The position numbers were made by a program, and so were the translations under genes. DNA of 64,000 nucleotides from Paraescarpia echinospica (taxonomy: Eukaryota > Annelida > Polychaeta > Sabellida > Siboglinidae): NCBI GenBank assembly GCA_020002185.1, contig CM034539.1, forward strand, positions 27,558,221 through 27,622,220, given 5' to 3'. This document shows, one piece after another, positions 12,528 through 25,210 of this stretch. The notes below the pieces were generated by a model. That model did not search any database and had not been told where the DNA came from. It saw only the letters and a program-made list of their open reading frames with translations. Position 1 is the stretch's first letter. Every line of letters starts with the position of its first letter.

Positions 12528-12772
12528 GTTTCCACAACATTTCCACTACTAACGGCAGCTCCTCCGGTCGGCGTACTTGCATTTTGGGTGTGCAGATTTT
12601 GAACAATTGAATGAACCCGATTTGCCAACGTCTGCAACCGCCCGATGTCCATAGTTAAAATATCCGTTGGAGGCTGGTCGACCCATTCTGACCAGCGGAC
12701 AATTTTTAATTTCTTGCATACCAAACTGTCAAAGACAACCAGGCCGGAGCTGAGCTCGGATATCGATTTCAT
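12528..12772 (-). CDS. First coding exon of the HECT gene
   Basis: The ATG at 12,772 opens 81 codons ending at a strong donor GTAAGTACC. The exon leaves phase 2, which the HECT exon at 11,159 needs. It contains a helical segment (DIGRLQTLANRVHSIVQNLH). It was chosen as first exon because it has the only strong donor and in-phase ATG upstream of the HECT fold within the element; there is no domain match. Confidence 0.55.
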
Positions 12773-13147
12773 GTAAAGTTATATCCCTTTCAATGCATTC
12801 CATTTAATACACTAGGTTCAACAATGATACATAATTAAACTAACGTGGAATATAGTTACAAGGGGGCATTAATTATTATAGTTTGTATTATATTTAGATA
12901 TCATGAATATATCTCCACAAGATACAAAGGACATTAAATACTAGCAAACGACAGCCATTAATGTTGTGTGTTAGTTTTAAAAAGTGTATACTAGGGCCTA
13001 ATATGATGCCAGAAACTATAAATACGGGGGTTAATGTGCAATTCTTAATGTACATTGTGCAGGGTGTTGCCAAAAGTTTAGCTATGTTCATAAATGGTAT
13101 TGTAAATTACCGCCTTTTCTTGTTCATAATGCATAACTAAGATTAGC

Positions 13148-13548
13148 TTTCATTGGTTCAATATCTGATTCGTAGCTAGATGAGTCATTACTGGATGCTA
13201 AGTTAACGCGTTAACTTATCCGATTCTTTATTGGTTGCTAAGTTAACGCGTTAAGTTCTCCGATTCCTTATTGATTGATACGTTAACGCGCTAACTTCTT
13301 CGAGTCCTCATTGGTTGCTAAGTTAGCGCGTTAACTTATTCGCGTTCTCATTGGTTGCCAAGTTAACGCGTTAAGCTGTTGGCGTTCTCATTGGTTGCTA
13401 CGTTAGCGCGTTAAGTTATATCGCGTTCTCATTGGTTGTTAAGTTAGCGCGTTAACTTGTTCGCGTTCTCATTGGTTGCTAATTCAACGCGTTAACTTCT
13501 TATTTAACGCGTTAAGTGTACCGCGTTGATGGCCCTATCGGCCTGCCA
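13148..13548 (-). repeat. Right terminal inverted repeat: 40-bp unit array
   Basis: About eight copies of the left-end unit lie in inverted orientation, with core GTTAACGCGTTAA and inverted CCAAT boxes (ATTGGTTGC). The inner border TTCAATATCTGATTCGTAGC mirrors the left array. The outermost TACCGCGTTGATGGCCCTAT matches the left end except for small changes. This array lacks the internally duplicated terminus seen on the left. Confidence 0.9.
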
Positions 13549-13836
13549 TAGTTACCGCGGTGGGTGCGCGAGTTGGCCGAACTAGGCCAATTGCGAGTCA
13601 CCGTCCTATTTAACCTCCCGGACTCGAACGCCGGTCCGCAATCAGCCCGTCAACGCAGCCGCAAAACTACCGAACAGTGGCGTCGATAGCAACGACAAAC
13701 GTTAACTCCGGCGAGTGTTCTCCCGGTCGGCGCAAGCGAAAGACAGCACCGCCAGCGGTAACAACGCTCAGCGTCGGACAGCAAGCAACCAGCGGTGAGC
13801 ACGCACGCACGCACGATATCGGACGTACGCGTGGAG

Positions 13837-13950
13837 ATGGGCATCAGAGGGAGACTTTTGCTCGCAGATTTTGCCGTCTTGTGGAGACCGATCATTGTCG
13901 TTATCACCCCGCTTCTGTTGCTACCGTTGCCTCTCTTGCTTCAGACCTCA
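13837..13950 (+). CDS. SLC13-type Na+/carboxylate symporter, first coding exon
   Basis: The ATG at 13,837 opens 38 codons ending at the donor CTCA/GTGAGTAT in phase 0. The residues PIIVVITPLLLLPLPLLL are the first membrane helix typical of SLC13 transporters, which start with a short cytosolic tail and a Leu/Pro-rich helix. Exon 2 is at 36,481. Members import citrate, dicarboxylates or sulfate with sodium at the plasma membrane; the substrate cannot be told from two exons. The transposon end lies 289 bp upstream, so the 5' region may have been altered by its insertion. Confidence 0.7.
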
Positions 13951-14742
13951 GTGAGTATATCTTTCTTCTCGGATCGCGCCAACTGCAATGGATATTGGAA
14001 TAGCATTTGTGGTCATCAACATGCCGTACGTTGTGGGTTACGTACACACGCGCACGTGTCAGACAGCGCAATATTGATTTAACGCTGTGGTTCTTTTATT
14101 TAGACTCTACATCTGATTAATAGCAATAGCAATTTCGTCATATGTTGTTATTTTGTGACGCCAGATAAAAACGCGCGGGTCGCATGTTGAATTTGTTATT
14201 ATCCTAGCCGCCGGTGATGCGAAACTCCCAAACGTGCGATTTGTGACACGAAATTGTGTTTGATTTTGGCACGTAATCGTGTACATACTGATCACAACAT
14301 ATTTGTTAACATTTTTTTCTTAATGCCCTGGTTGCATATGGTTTCAAATTAGCAGAGGACGCCAAGCTTTGACGATACTCTCATTGCTACTTTCTTCGCC
14401 TTGTCGTTTTATTTCATGCAGCTGAATTTCAATCGGTCCAATTGCCCCTGCCACTAGCAATTGTCCACACCCAATCCTTCTGCAAACACGTGTGATGTTA
14501 GCCGGTAGCTAACTCAGTCTGACACTCCTTAGATATAGGAGAGACCGCCCCATGAATAACCACGCTGATAATTACGTAATATAATTGCTATTAGAAACAA
14601 TACAAACTCGCCAGACTCTATAAATTGGTTACAGAAATGCGACGTGTCGTTAGGTACGTGCATCGCTGACTTGCGATTGCTGACTCACGTAAGGTTAATA
14701 TTGGGGTCTAAGTTGGGGCAGGATGATGTTGTGGGCGATCCG

Positions 14743-14795
14743 TTTTTGGCACCGTGCCAAGCCATTTTCCTTTGCGTGGAAAAAGTACTCGCCAT
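14743..14795 (+). repeat. Palindrome-containing direct repeat, copy 1
   Basis: TTTTGGCACCGTGCCAAGCC and the following TTTTCCTTTGC, then AGTACTCGCC, recur at 15,286 with about 90% identity. The centre TTGGCACSGTGCCAA is a palindrome. Confidence 0.7.
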
Positions 14796-15285
14796 GGATC
14801 TTATGAATCCGGTTTTAATTGATTACACTGAAATAACGACCTGTTCATTCTTTGATTCGTTGAGAAGTCTAGCCAGTTTCCAATTGTGCAAAATGGTAAA
14901 GCTCAACGTTCAAATTAAAAATGAGGTATTTAGTCGTAATTCTTGAAACAACATTGATAACGTTCGGCAGTTGTCGAAGTTTTTGTTTATATATATATAA
15001 GGTACACACTAAAATATACGTTACATTACACAAGTATAAATAGATACTCAGTTAGGTTGAACTGGCACCATAAGCATCGTCTCAAAATAAATTAATTTCA
15101 AAAATCATTGACTAAGTAACCGTGACACGTTTTCGTGTCGATTTGATAGCATGATGCACAATATTTAATAAGGGAGACATACGCTCGTGGCCTGAGATGG
15201 CAGACTGGTAGTTTGACGTAAAGTGTCCGGCCAAAAACATCACCATCAGACTATAATGATAAATTACCGCTCTGCAACGCCGTTG

Positions 15286-15336
15286 TTTTGGCACGGTGCC
15301 AAGCAATTTTCCTTTGCTTGGAAGAAGCACTCGCCC
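15286..15336 (+). repeat. Palindrome-containing direct repeat, copy 2
   Basis: Second copy of the ~50-bp unit at 14,743. Related flanking words (GTGGATCTTA) occur further downstream. Confidence 0.7.
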
Positions 15337-17111
15337 CGTTAGCTATGGTTCTTTGCGTACTTCGTGGATCTTAAGAGGCTTCTGTTTTCCGGCGAGTTGC
15401 CATTGTGGCTTCAGTAACCGTTGGCTGTGACAACTGTAGGCTCTAGCCGGTTGGCTGTATTTTTGTATCTGGTTACGTACGAGGCATGTGATTTACTGCG
15501 TAACCTTATCGGTTCATTGTGTTAGCACCATGTTCACGTCTATGTACTAGTGGATAAGGATCTTTGCGTGTGGTGTATGTATAGTCAAAGACATAATATA
15601 GTTTAGATGTATAATGATGAGGTTATTAATCATCTCAAATGAACAAGCCAGTTATGATGACGCTATACTGTTTACTATTTAGGCCTATGCATGATGATAT
15701 TTAATTAGTTATCGGGGATATTATATTACGCAGCATGTAATCTATTCACAGCGCTATGTAACGCGGTGTTATTGACACTCAGATCAAGGCGGCGTTTTAA
15801 GACACAGGTAATATAGCACAGCAACACGGCTATTGTCGCGTTTGTTAGGATTGTTTTTAAAGCAGCATAGATTTCCGAGAACAAGACGACAGCTTTGAAT
15901 TGGCAGTTCTCCCGGCTTGTACTGGCGCGCCGGTCCTGTTCCTAACTTTAATTTTGACAACGTCCCGAAAGCCAACACGCATTCTCCGCCGCTTGCTACG
16001 GTCATTAAATACGGTCATGCCGTTTATTCATAGCTCGGTGGTCCTGGTATTCATTCATGGCGTCGACATTGACCTTGACCATGACACTGCTTGCGCGCGC
16101 GCGCGATCTGTAGACTTTGGCTCAGCGCCAAATCGGTCACGCTGATAAAAAATACTGCCTCACCGTTGGGCGATGATGCATCGCAGTACCGTGTGCCTAG
16201 CTGAAGACGATAGCGCGTAGGAATATGCGTTGACTTGGCAGTGCTAATGTATGTACGTTGTAAATTTGGGTCTCAAGCGCGAACACTTCAAATTACGGAC
16301 AATGTTTTGATGAGTGCCATTTTGATTCGACATCTTAATGGCAACACAAGCAACTGGTAAATTGTACAAAAATAACTAGCCTACTACAATTATGCAATTT
16401 TATTTAGGCTTGTTGATAGTTAAGTTAGAAGCTACTGAAAAATAAACATTGTTTCGTTTCATTCCAATCATTGCACTTATCCTCCATGTTTCGTGGGTAC
16501 ATATAGTACATCATCCTATTCGAGCATTATGACTCATTAAAGGTATAAAAATAAAACAGATACACGAACTAATGCATCGCCATACAATAACACAGACACC
16601 ACCAAACAAAAGAGAAGATGGTCTGACGATGTACTGACATTTCCGGTCGTAAACTTACTGGTGTTCTGGGTCGCGCACTTTATTGCGAAGATTTATACCC
16701 ACGTCGATAGTGCGTTTGAGTCAATCGATAGTCCGTAATGCTGCCGTTAGATTGTATCCGTTGTCTAACAATTGTTTATCTGTGCGTTTATGCAGACGGT
16801 AGGCTAGATGAAAGCACCACAATTTACCATTAGCTGCATGTAGCAAACTAACGTATCAACTGTTCAGCACTTAAACAATGGCAACCTAAAGGCTAAAGAA
16901 TACCCTAATTGTATCTAATTTGGAGTAGAATGGTCTACGTTCTGCAAATTGCAAAACTATTTGTGCACTATATAGTTATGTTTTACTAAGTGTGTACTTT
17001 ATAATAAAACGAACGTATATTGTTATTTATTGTATACCTATTTATAGAATGTAAGTGGTTATATTATTGTCCTGATAAGTAATTGGTGCATACGATCGTG
17101 TACGTGTTCGT

Positions 17112-17118
17112 GTTTGTT

Positions 17119-17202
<84 letters not shown>
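17112..17202. repeat. (TG)n microsatellite
   Basis: About 45 uninterrupted TG/GT units. Confidence 0.97.
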
Positions 17203-17203
<1 letters not shown>

Positions 17204-20116
17204 ATGCGTACGTGCAAGCGTGCGTGCTTTCTTTTGTTCGTTCGTGCGTGCGTGCGTGCGTGTGGAAACAAGCCTACCCCATTACCACGCAACAGGTGTC
17301 CTCACCTGTTGCAAGTACGCACCCCTAAGGCGCCCCACTGAGTGGAGGCAGACGCGTAACTCTACCGTACTTGACCGGAATCTAGTGGCGACAGACTGAG
17401 ATTAACCAGACACGGGTAGCAGATTACGACCCAAACAGTCTCTCATCCAAACACAAACACGATGAGAACAAACACAAGCAAAATACAAAACCCGTTCACT
17501 ACCGTCTGCCGAATACACGCACATATGCACACCCGCATGCGCGCACGAACAATTACACATACAACGAGGCGAACGCACATAAAACAACACAACATACACG
17601 CAAACACCACACGCCTTACTCTTGTGACGCACTATACAACATATCCATTGATATTATCGCTGCACGGAACAGCTTACGTCATGGTGTGCTTTCTTGTCAA
17701 ACCATCCTCGCGCCCCTGGCTTGCGAGGATGGGCCAAACTGCCTTTTAATGTTTTGAAATACGACGACTGTGTTTGCTTCGTGGAAGTGCGTAATGGTTA
17801 ATTAATGGGCTTGCTCTTAAACTCTCAGAATTTGACCTTAGAAGTTAGGCCGCAAATAGAACAGCCCAGGTGCCGTCTGGTGGCTGGCAGCGGTTAACGG
17901 GGTGGCCCGCTGGCCAAGTGACCCGGTGACTTAGTGGCCTGGTGATGTCAAAGAGTTATGTAAGATAGCGCACGATAAAGATTCTTTTTGTGTTTGGGTC
18001 CGATGCTAGTCATCACTTTGGGTGGCGCTCGCCATGATTATAATCCAACCGCGATCACCATTCACATAACAGGCGTGTATTACATTAGATCGTTTGTTAC
18101 ATGTGCATCCTGATAATGATTGATGAATACTTTGTTGTGTTTTTTTGCAACCCTACGTAACTTACGAGGTAGTGTCATTCCTTTACCATGGCAGCACAGA
18201 AGTTGCATAACTGCACAGGTTAAATCCATCAACGTTAGGCTGAATTATAATATAGAACAACATAATTCGGTGGTGTTTATATGAAAATAGTAGAACGTAT
18301 TGTAATAGTTTCACGGATGAAGTAGTTTGATATAGGATTCGCTGCGAACATGTTACATAATATCGTGGCCACTGTACGGACCAAAGAAACGAAACATGAC
18401 TGCACCGCGGTGTGCCTATACCTACATGGATAAGTTATTTGGTTACAGGTGTTGCTGGTATGTCTACATATTATGGTTGAGTCCTCAACTTGCAGAATTA
18501 ACGCAAAGAGAAGACTGAACAAAAATGATGTTGTAGACCGGTTACCGAATCTTCGCATGATCATCATACGTCAACCCTTTGTGGATACTTCGGATATTAT
18601 TTGTAATTCAAAATTACTTCCCAGCGGTTCTACATCAGGGTGTTAACAGTAGCAACACTGCTTGGCGATGATAAATGGGTTACCGTACTGCACTGGAACT
18701 GGCACTTTACATAACGTTGGAAGAATGATATAAGTGGACTTTTGAAGGGCAGATAACCTCTTAACACAGTTTTTTCTATGACGCATGGGAAGTTGAAAAA
18801 ACGGTCATGATTCGTTAGCTGAAGTTGCGCCTTCTGGCATCAAGTTAATTTGACGCACGGGAAAGCGAGCGGAACCATTTCAAGGACTCGTTTCTTTTCG
18901 AAAAACAAAAATGGTCCGACCTTATATTTGAACAGCATCAGTTCAGGAAAGAATTCTACGAAGACATTCCTGCCATGTTCAGAACTACGTTATATTGTCA
19001 TAAATTATATATCTGGTTTCTATTTTGCCACACAGTGCCTTGGTGTTTATATCAATAACTTTATATACAGTACCGTTACGACGTTTGATATTGCATATTG
19101 ATGCAAACATCAGCGTAGTACATCATTCGTGGGAGGGAATCAAATAGAGTTCACACCATAGTACGCCATAAATAAACAATTAAAAGTATCCACAAACAGT
19201 CGGGGAATACACCACAAACACTAACATATTTATGTGCAAACAATGTATGTAAGGCACCACGTGGTAAACCTATATGTACCAGGTACCGTAATAATAGGAA
19301 CCGTGTCGTGCAAGCTGCGTTGATCTAGTCACCCCGCGAGGCCACTTGTCAGTATTCTGTATTGGACACGCCACCAACCTTCCAATTCACTCAGGAAACC
19401 AGACATTTCATTGCAGTGACTCCGTTCAGAAAACTCCAGGCACGAGCAGGGTAAATGGCTTTTGCCGTACCGGACCTACAGCGATTAATTCACGTTTTCT
19501 CTTCCGAACTCGCATCGTAATTCAGCCTAACCTAATGCCACACACATTTAACTGTAATTTCATTCGGTGGAAAGTACCTGCATCCATGCAGGTTGAGTAA
19601 TGATGTGATGCATTTATCCTTTACAAGAAGACGATGGATTACACAGACTATTGATTACAGTGCCAATGAATGCCCGGATGGAAGTGTTACAACATTATTA
19701 ACTGATTTAAAAAAACTGAGTTGCCTGTATACAATGCAGTTTGGTGATATTAATTAAAGCAAAACTTAAATGTCATCGACACTTACATTGATTATAAAGG
19801 CAATTAGTCTTGCCTTTAGGTTAACTTTGTTATACTTACATAACCATTGTGCTGGTTTCCAGTGAACAATAAATAAGCAGTGGCTTGTGGAGAGATATGA
19901 CAAAATGTAGACGATCCGTCGTAAATTGTTGAAAGATACTGTTTAAAATAATGTAGAATACTGAAAGAATGTAGAATACTGAAACATACTGTTGAAAGAA
20001 CGTAGAATATCGTGAATTATAGTGATGAATGCTTTGCTGCCATCTCAGCTACACTTGGGCATAATGGGCAGTGGCAACACACGCGGCCATAAAATTGACC
20101 ACAACATTATTTTAAC

Positions 20117-21180
20117 CTAGGCGCACACCAACCGATTTTCGGCGCACACCAACCAACTAGTAGGCGTTAAAACCGTTGGCCGACGTTAGTCGGTTGGTGT
20201 GTGCCGGATTTTAGCCCGACGGTTGGCCTTATTCCGCCGATTAACGCCGAATCGAATTTTGAATCGGCAGTCGGCGTTAAATAAGCAGGTATCCGGTGAC
20301 AAGTCGGCGCATATCCGATGAAGAGTTGGATGGTGTGCGCAGGTTTTTTGTCATAACACGACAGTAGGCGGTAACTTGGCCAATAAGAAATCATAACGCA
20401 ATCATGTGATAGGCCTCCACATAAGCCCGGCGTCTTTTTTATTTTCAAGCCAATTCGGGCACAATTTTTCATTTTGTACTTTCATATTGTACTGGCCTGG
20501 CGGGTAACCAACGTTTCAGATAGTGGTAGATTGTTTTTATCCTATTGCAATTGACCATCATCGTTTTTTATCGCTTGTCCTAAAAATCGGCGCCACAAAT
20601 AAACTTAAATTCCGTCAGACTTTGTTTCCCGGCCGCTTTCGAAAGGAATCGCCATCTTGTCTTGTGAAAAACACTACCGCTGGTGGCACCGGTACCAGGC
20701 GCATATATAAGCATTAAAAATCCGCAAAGCGGCGCTAACGTTAAAAACTATTTTTGAGGAATTCGTTGTGTGCGACTACTTATGGTTTCAACATTCTGTT
20801 AACTGGACCGGTTAAATATAAGTTTCTTTGTACTGATATAAAACATAGCTCGACGCTACGCGTTTCTTTGCTGGAGGATTTGCTAAATGCTCAAGCTATA
20901 TCGTCGTGAAGGCTGACGACAAGGTTCAGACTATGTAACAAGTTTCGTTTCCCTGATAGCCATACTCGGGTATAAAATTCTCGAATAAACACCAACGGGG
21001 CGGCGTACACGCACAAGGATCACACCGAGCGCCGACGGTTGGGTCGAGTCGAGTCTGTAGGAGTGCGCGGGTAGAAGTCGGAGCTAGTCGGCTGAATTGA
21101 TTGGCGTTTAGTCCCAACTGCTCTTTACGCCGACTGCCCCCCCCCCCCTCCAGTCGGCGTTAGTAGGCTGATGTGTGCTT
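20117..21180. mobile_element. Candidate non-autonomous DNA transposon
   Basis: Both ends are built from related words: GCGCACACCAACCGATTTTC (given twice at the left end) and, inverted at the right end, AGCACACATCAGCCTACTAA. The motif GTCGGCGTTA recurs at each side. There is no coding capacity. Borders and target duplication are uncertain. Confidence 0.45.
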
Positions 21181-24100
21181 TTACCATTACGGTAGCAAGC
21201 CTGCAGCGTCACTGTCGGTGGTTTATGTTTCGTCGAGTGTTACACTTAAGAATAGAAACCGCTTGTCTCGGTTATATAAATGTCGTGCACTAGCAGTGCG
21301 TATTTCCGTTACTGTCATGTTAAAGATGAAATGCAGCGTGTTATGTATGACTTTCTTGTATACAGCACATTTTCTTAGCGTATTCGTTGTAAACATATTG
21401 TTTTGGCTGTTTTGAGAGTTTCTTTCATTTGGCCAGTAGGCAGACTCTACGACGGGTGAACCTGTTCTTATGCGCATTGTATTCTCGAATAACGCTTCCA
21501 ATATATAATATTGATATCTACATCTAACTGTCGAACGCTGCAAACATAAAAATACTGTAGCAATACATGCCTTTCTTTCGCTGAAGCTTTCGATATTAAC
21601 GAAACTTGAGTGTCAGTAAGAAGCACATGAATTACTGAACCTGTATTATATTGCCAATACCAAACTTGTTGACGATAGTTGGCGTAATGTGATAATGTCC
21701 TTCTGCGTATTTGGTTAATAGCAATAATGATCATCTTGAATTAATTATAAAAAAAACAGAAAAAGGGTTCGGATAATAATTTAGACTACAATAATCTCGT
21801 ACAATACTTTTCATCCCGAAAAAAAAAAAACCCGAAACAGTGTTCGATAATTTCTACTGTGATAACCCTCATGTTTATATTTGGCGCCGGAAGTGCAGCA
21901 CTAAACATCCATGTAGTAGAAAGACTAATGCTCGTTGAGAGGTTTCTAGGCAGACGGCTGGTTTCCATGGAAACGTCTGCGAACCTAGCCAACAATATCG
22001 TTGATACTATTTCTGGTGTCATAATTACGCCGAATTCATACACCGTTATTGCAGAACGTGACGTGTTTATCACAAGAACCCCGGTGCCGTGCATGTCCAG
22101 GAAAGGTTAAGAAGAACTCTACACGTATTGCCTCTTAAAAGTAAATACACAGCGACACGCCCTGGTGTTATTCTGTGTATGGCACGGTTTAAATCGAAGC
22201 TGACTTTGCGCCGTCGTCAACCTTTCGACTCCATTTGCATCTGTGACGTCATTCGTTGTATCTATGTAAGAAACATTGTTTACAATAAAATGTATACGCA
22301 CTTAAATACACACAGTAACACAATGAAACCTTATACAAATCTACACGTAAATGTTTATTGCATCGAGATTGTAGTACCGTTACCCGGAATCTGCGAAGCT
22401 GGCAATTATTAGCAGGACGACCGCTTAATAATAGTACTCCGTCTCAATTTGCGGTAAGGAGTGTGGGAACTATCCAACTTGAAAGGTATTTGTGTGACGC
22501 CTGCCTCCACAAGAAATATTAATAACGGCGGTTTACAGATTGAATGTTCTGTTTACAATTTGAACATTGCTGGAAAATTCAAATTGATCACAATTGTTCT
22601 GGCATATTAAACGCAATTTCACCTTCAACGCTTTTATTCTTGGAGTAACAACTTTGTATTAAAATTGGGAACAAAAAACCTCGATTTAGCATATGAACGT
22701 GTTTAAAACAATCGCTTTGGTCAAGACTATAATGATATTGTCGATGACATTCACTAAGATAAGACTGATATAGTGTGCACATGAACGTTCGTTACACCTC
22801 ACAAACTAGAGCAGGTGCAAATATAAGTGGTTTCTAAATTTAGTTTTAGCAAAATGCTAATGAAAGGTAGTCAAAATATATGACCTAAAGACCCACTTCG
22901 TGAATGTCATGCTGTGTCAGGGTGCTCTAATTTCACGGATAGCACGTGACAACAGTATTTAGACATTCCTAAAGTGACACAGATATATACACATTACCAA
23001 ACACGTTATTGAAATACCATCGTAACATTGTTAAATGCGTTAAATAGTGTAGTCATTATAGACAACTTAAGACACCCCCATATACATATCAGTAAACAGT
23101 TGATAAACAAAGACTATTTGATTCGCTTGTTTACATTTGTTATTGTTTCATTAAAGTAAATGTTATTACTCGGCTATTTTAATAATTAAGTACAGATGTC
23201 CATAGCATGGCATATATTGCAGATATTATTAATTGGGATTTTTACACGTTTATCAATCACTACAACATAATCAAAGCTAAAACGATGACGTGATCAAATC
23301 ACCTGCGTACCTTATATCGCCTACATTTTGCTCACTGTGCCACAATATCAGCATTCCACCAGAGAACCAGGGCACGCATGCCAACTTATGCAACGCATAT
23401 CAATGGATCTTTGGTAGACGCTTTGGGAAGAGGTTTATGTACAACAATACCCGATTGGTCAAGACACGTCTCGTTGGTGGCACAAATGCACGGTCCATGC
23501 GCAGAACACGCACGTCCCACGTGAGCGTCGGCCAAGCTGCTCCCCAAAACTCGCGTGTGATGCAGTGTTATATAACGCACGCCATTTATCTCGCTTCCTA
23601 CCAATTGGCGATCAATCGCACGACGTGGCGTTAAGCTGTTTAAATCCAGCAAACTTGTGATAGTTGAACCTAGCAAAAACCGACAGATTAGGAAGGCGGG
23701 AGCGGTTAATCGCTTACTCCCACCTCCACCACGTCTTGATACGTGTGTACACTGCGGGATGTTGTCGTAGCTTGTATCAACACACAACACAACACACATA
23801 TATTTTGTGTACGCGCCTCCAAAAGGATTTATTAAATATACATGCAGGGGTTTACCTGGATGTTTCTTTAGAGGGGGTCCCAAGCCTGTAGCGAGGATCC
23901 CACTTACTGCTCTTTTTTAATTGTAAGTATTGTTTTCTAAATATCACAACTTATACAACCCATGTAAACCCGGTTATTATTAGTTTGATATTAACAAAAA
24001 CTTAACAAAATAACGTGCCTTGATAAAATATACTCTTTTATTTGTTGATGTTTTCCCTTGATAATCAATGCAGTTTCGGAAGTTAGAGCAGCCTTCCTCA

Positions 24101-24914
24101 CTTATGAGAGGGCGTGCTAGTCTGCTAGATGCCTGGGCTTGCGGGTACATGTCACATTGGGATATCTCCTAAGGCTAAGCTAAGGATATCGAGGAAGCTA
24201 CGACTCACTTTAGAAGGGCTTCTGAATTTGTTTCGCTGGCGGGAAACGTGACCTTGGTGATGAGAGTAGCATTGGAATAGCCAATATGTCTATATTGGAA
24301 CTGCGCAAAACTTTGTGGACACTTAATTGTGGCGTTGTGTAGAATCCGGGCCCACCCCGATTTCGACAATGTGACAGTTGTGCCTAAATGTTATACCTCA
24401 ATGCGTTTATTCCATCAATCCACAACGTTTCAGGAATGTAATGTCCCAAATAGCGCCCGCTCAGGTTTGAATCATTGTGCTCCGCTGGGGTCACGGATTA
24501 CTGCATGCCACACTTGAAACAATCAATATTGAAAAATCGTATGTTGACGCAACCTGGAGCGCTTTTTCGGCCTCAAAAGTGCCCTCAAATCAATATTTTA
24601 TAATAATGTACTGTATACCTGAAACAATGTGGAATAATGGCATAAACACACTGCGGTATCGAATCGGTTCGATTGTTGGACAACCAACTGGCGCGATCGG
24701 CACCGGGATGGGAGTCGGGATCGGAGTGCTTGCACTTTCTATTGTCGCCATAAGGCCCGTCATTTGTTTGGTGGTAACAAGCGTTTTGTTATACAAAACA
24801 ATGTTCGTAAGTCGCTTTGTTTTTCTATAGCTCTAATAAATTAGGAAATCTTAAAAAAACGCACAGCGACTGCCTTCAAACGCTGAAGCCTAGGGCATGC
24901 GCACGGATTCGTGA

Positions 24915-24921
24915 CACACAC

Positions 24922-25001
<80 letters not shown>
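24915..25001. repeat. (CA)n microsatellite
   Basis: About 42 CA units. Confidence 0.97.
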
Positions 25002-25003
<2 letters not shown>

Positions 25004-25114
25004 CAAATTGTCCGACATCCAGTAATATTACTACGCTGAATATTTACTAATTTCTAGTTATGTAACTTCGACGTTATCTTGTACAAAGTTAGACAAAACG
25101 ACAAAACACTGGAT

Positions 25115-25115
<1 letters not shown>

Positions 25116-25165
<50 letters not shown>

Positions 25166-25172
25166 GAGAGAG

Positions 25173-25210
<38 letters not shown>
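25116..25210. repeat. (GA)n-(GACA)n microsatellite
   Basis: GA block to about 25,188, then GACA units. Confidence 0.95.

Larger units (their letters stand above)
8002..12772 (-). pseudogene. HECT-domain E3 ubiquitin ligase carried by the transposon
   Basis: Minus-strand exons: 12,772-12,528 (ATG at 12,772), 11,159-11,006, 10,389-10,061, 9648-9418, 9037-8825 and 8270-8002. Phases agree at every join except after the third exon. Residues 1-82 are unlike known domains; the HECT fold starts at TVRRKRVLEDSLRHL. Hallmarks follow in order: VQFLGESGQDHGGPRREY, VALTALQGG, AEIDQFAEG, LSPEGSSSRD and GADRVPAEGF, then YPDVNTCICRV with the expected catalytic Cys and the terminal SDFFGKW. It resembles G2E3-like HECT proteins, which transfer ubiquitin through a Cys thioester. 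Lesions: one surplus base near 10,080-10,100 shifts the frame, and the donor after 8825 reads ATATGT, apparently GTATGT mutated. A linker exon near 11,280-11,400 cannot be excluded. Confidence 0.75.
3630..13548. mobile_element. 9.9-kb DNA transposon with array-type TIRs, integrase and HECT genes
   Basis: The left end TGGCAGGCCGATAGGGCC at 3630 is exactly the reverse complement of the right end at 13,531-13,548, and TA flanks both sides (3628-3629 and 13,549-13,550). Inside each end is an array of a 40-bp unit in opposite orientation. Enclosed are a DDE integrase gene on + (4200-7599) and a HECT ubiquitin-ligase gene on - (12,772-8002), converging. Integrase type, TIRs and TA duplication together argue for a cut-and-paste element. 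The integrase resembles a group common in animal genomes; IS481EU-type or Ginger-type superfamilies are candidates I cannot decide between. This copy is probably dead because both genes carry lesions. Confidence 0.8.

Noticed and set aside
12154..12606. 150-codon frame on - within the transposon
   Set aside because: It overlaps the HECT first exon in another frame and contains CA-type low complexity.
21859..22110. 83-codon frame (ITLMFIFGAGSAALNIHVVE) and its antisense counterpart
   Set aside because: No family recognised, no splice context; overlapping frames on both strands look like chance.
23386..23883. 165-codon frame on -
   Set aside because: No recognisable motifs, codon use not gene-like, and no splice signals tie it to a neighbour.
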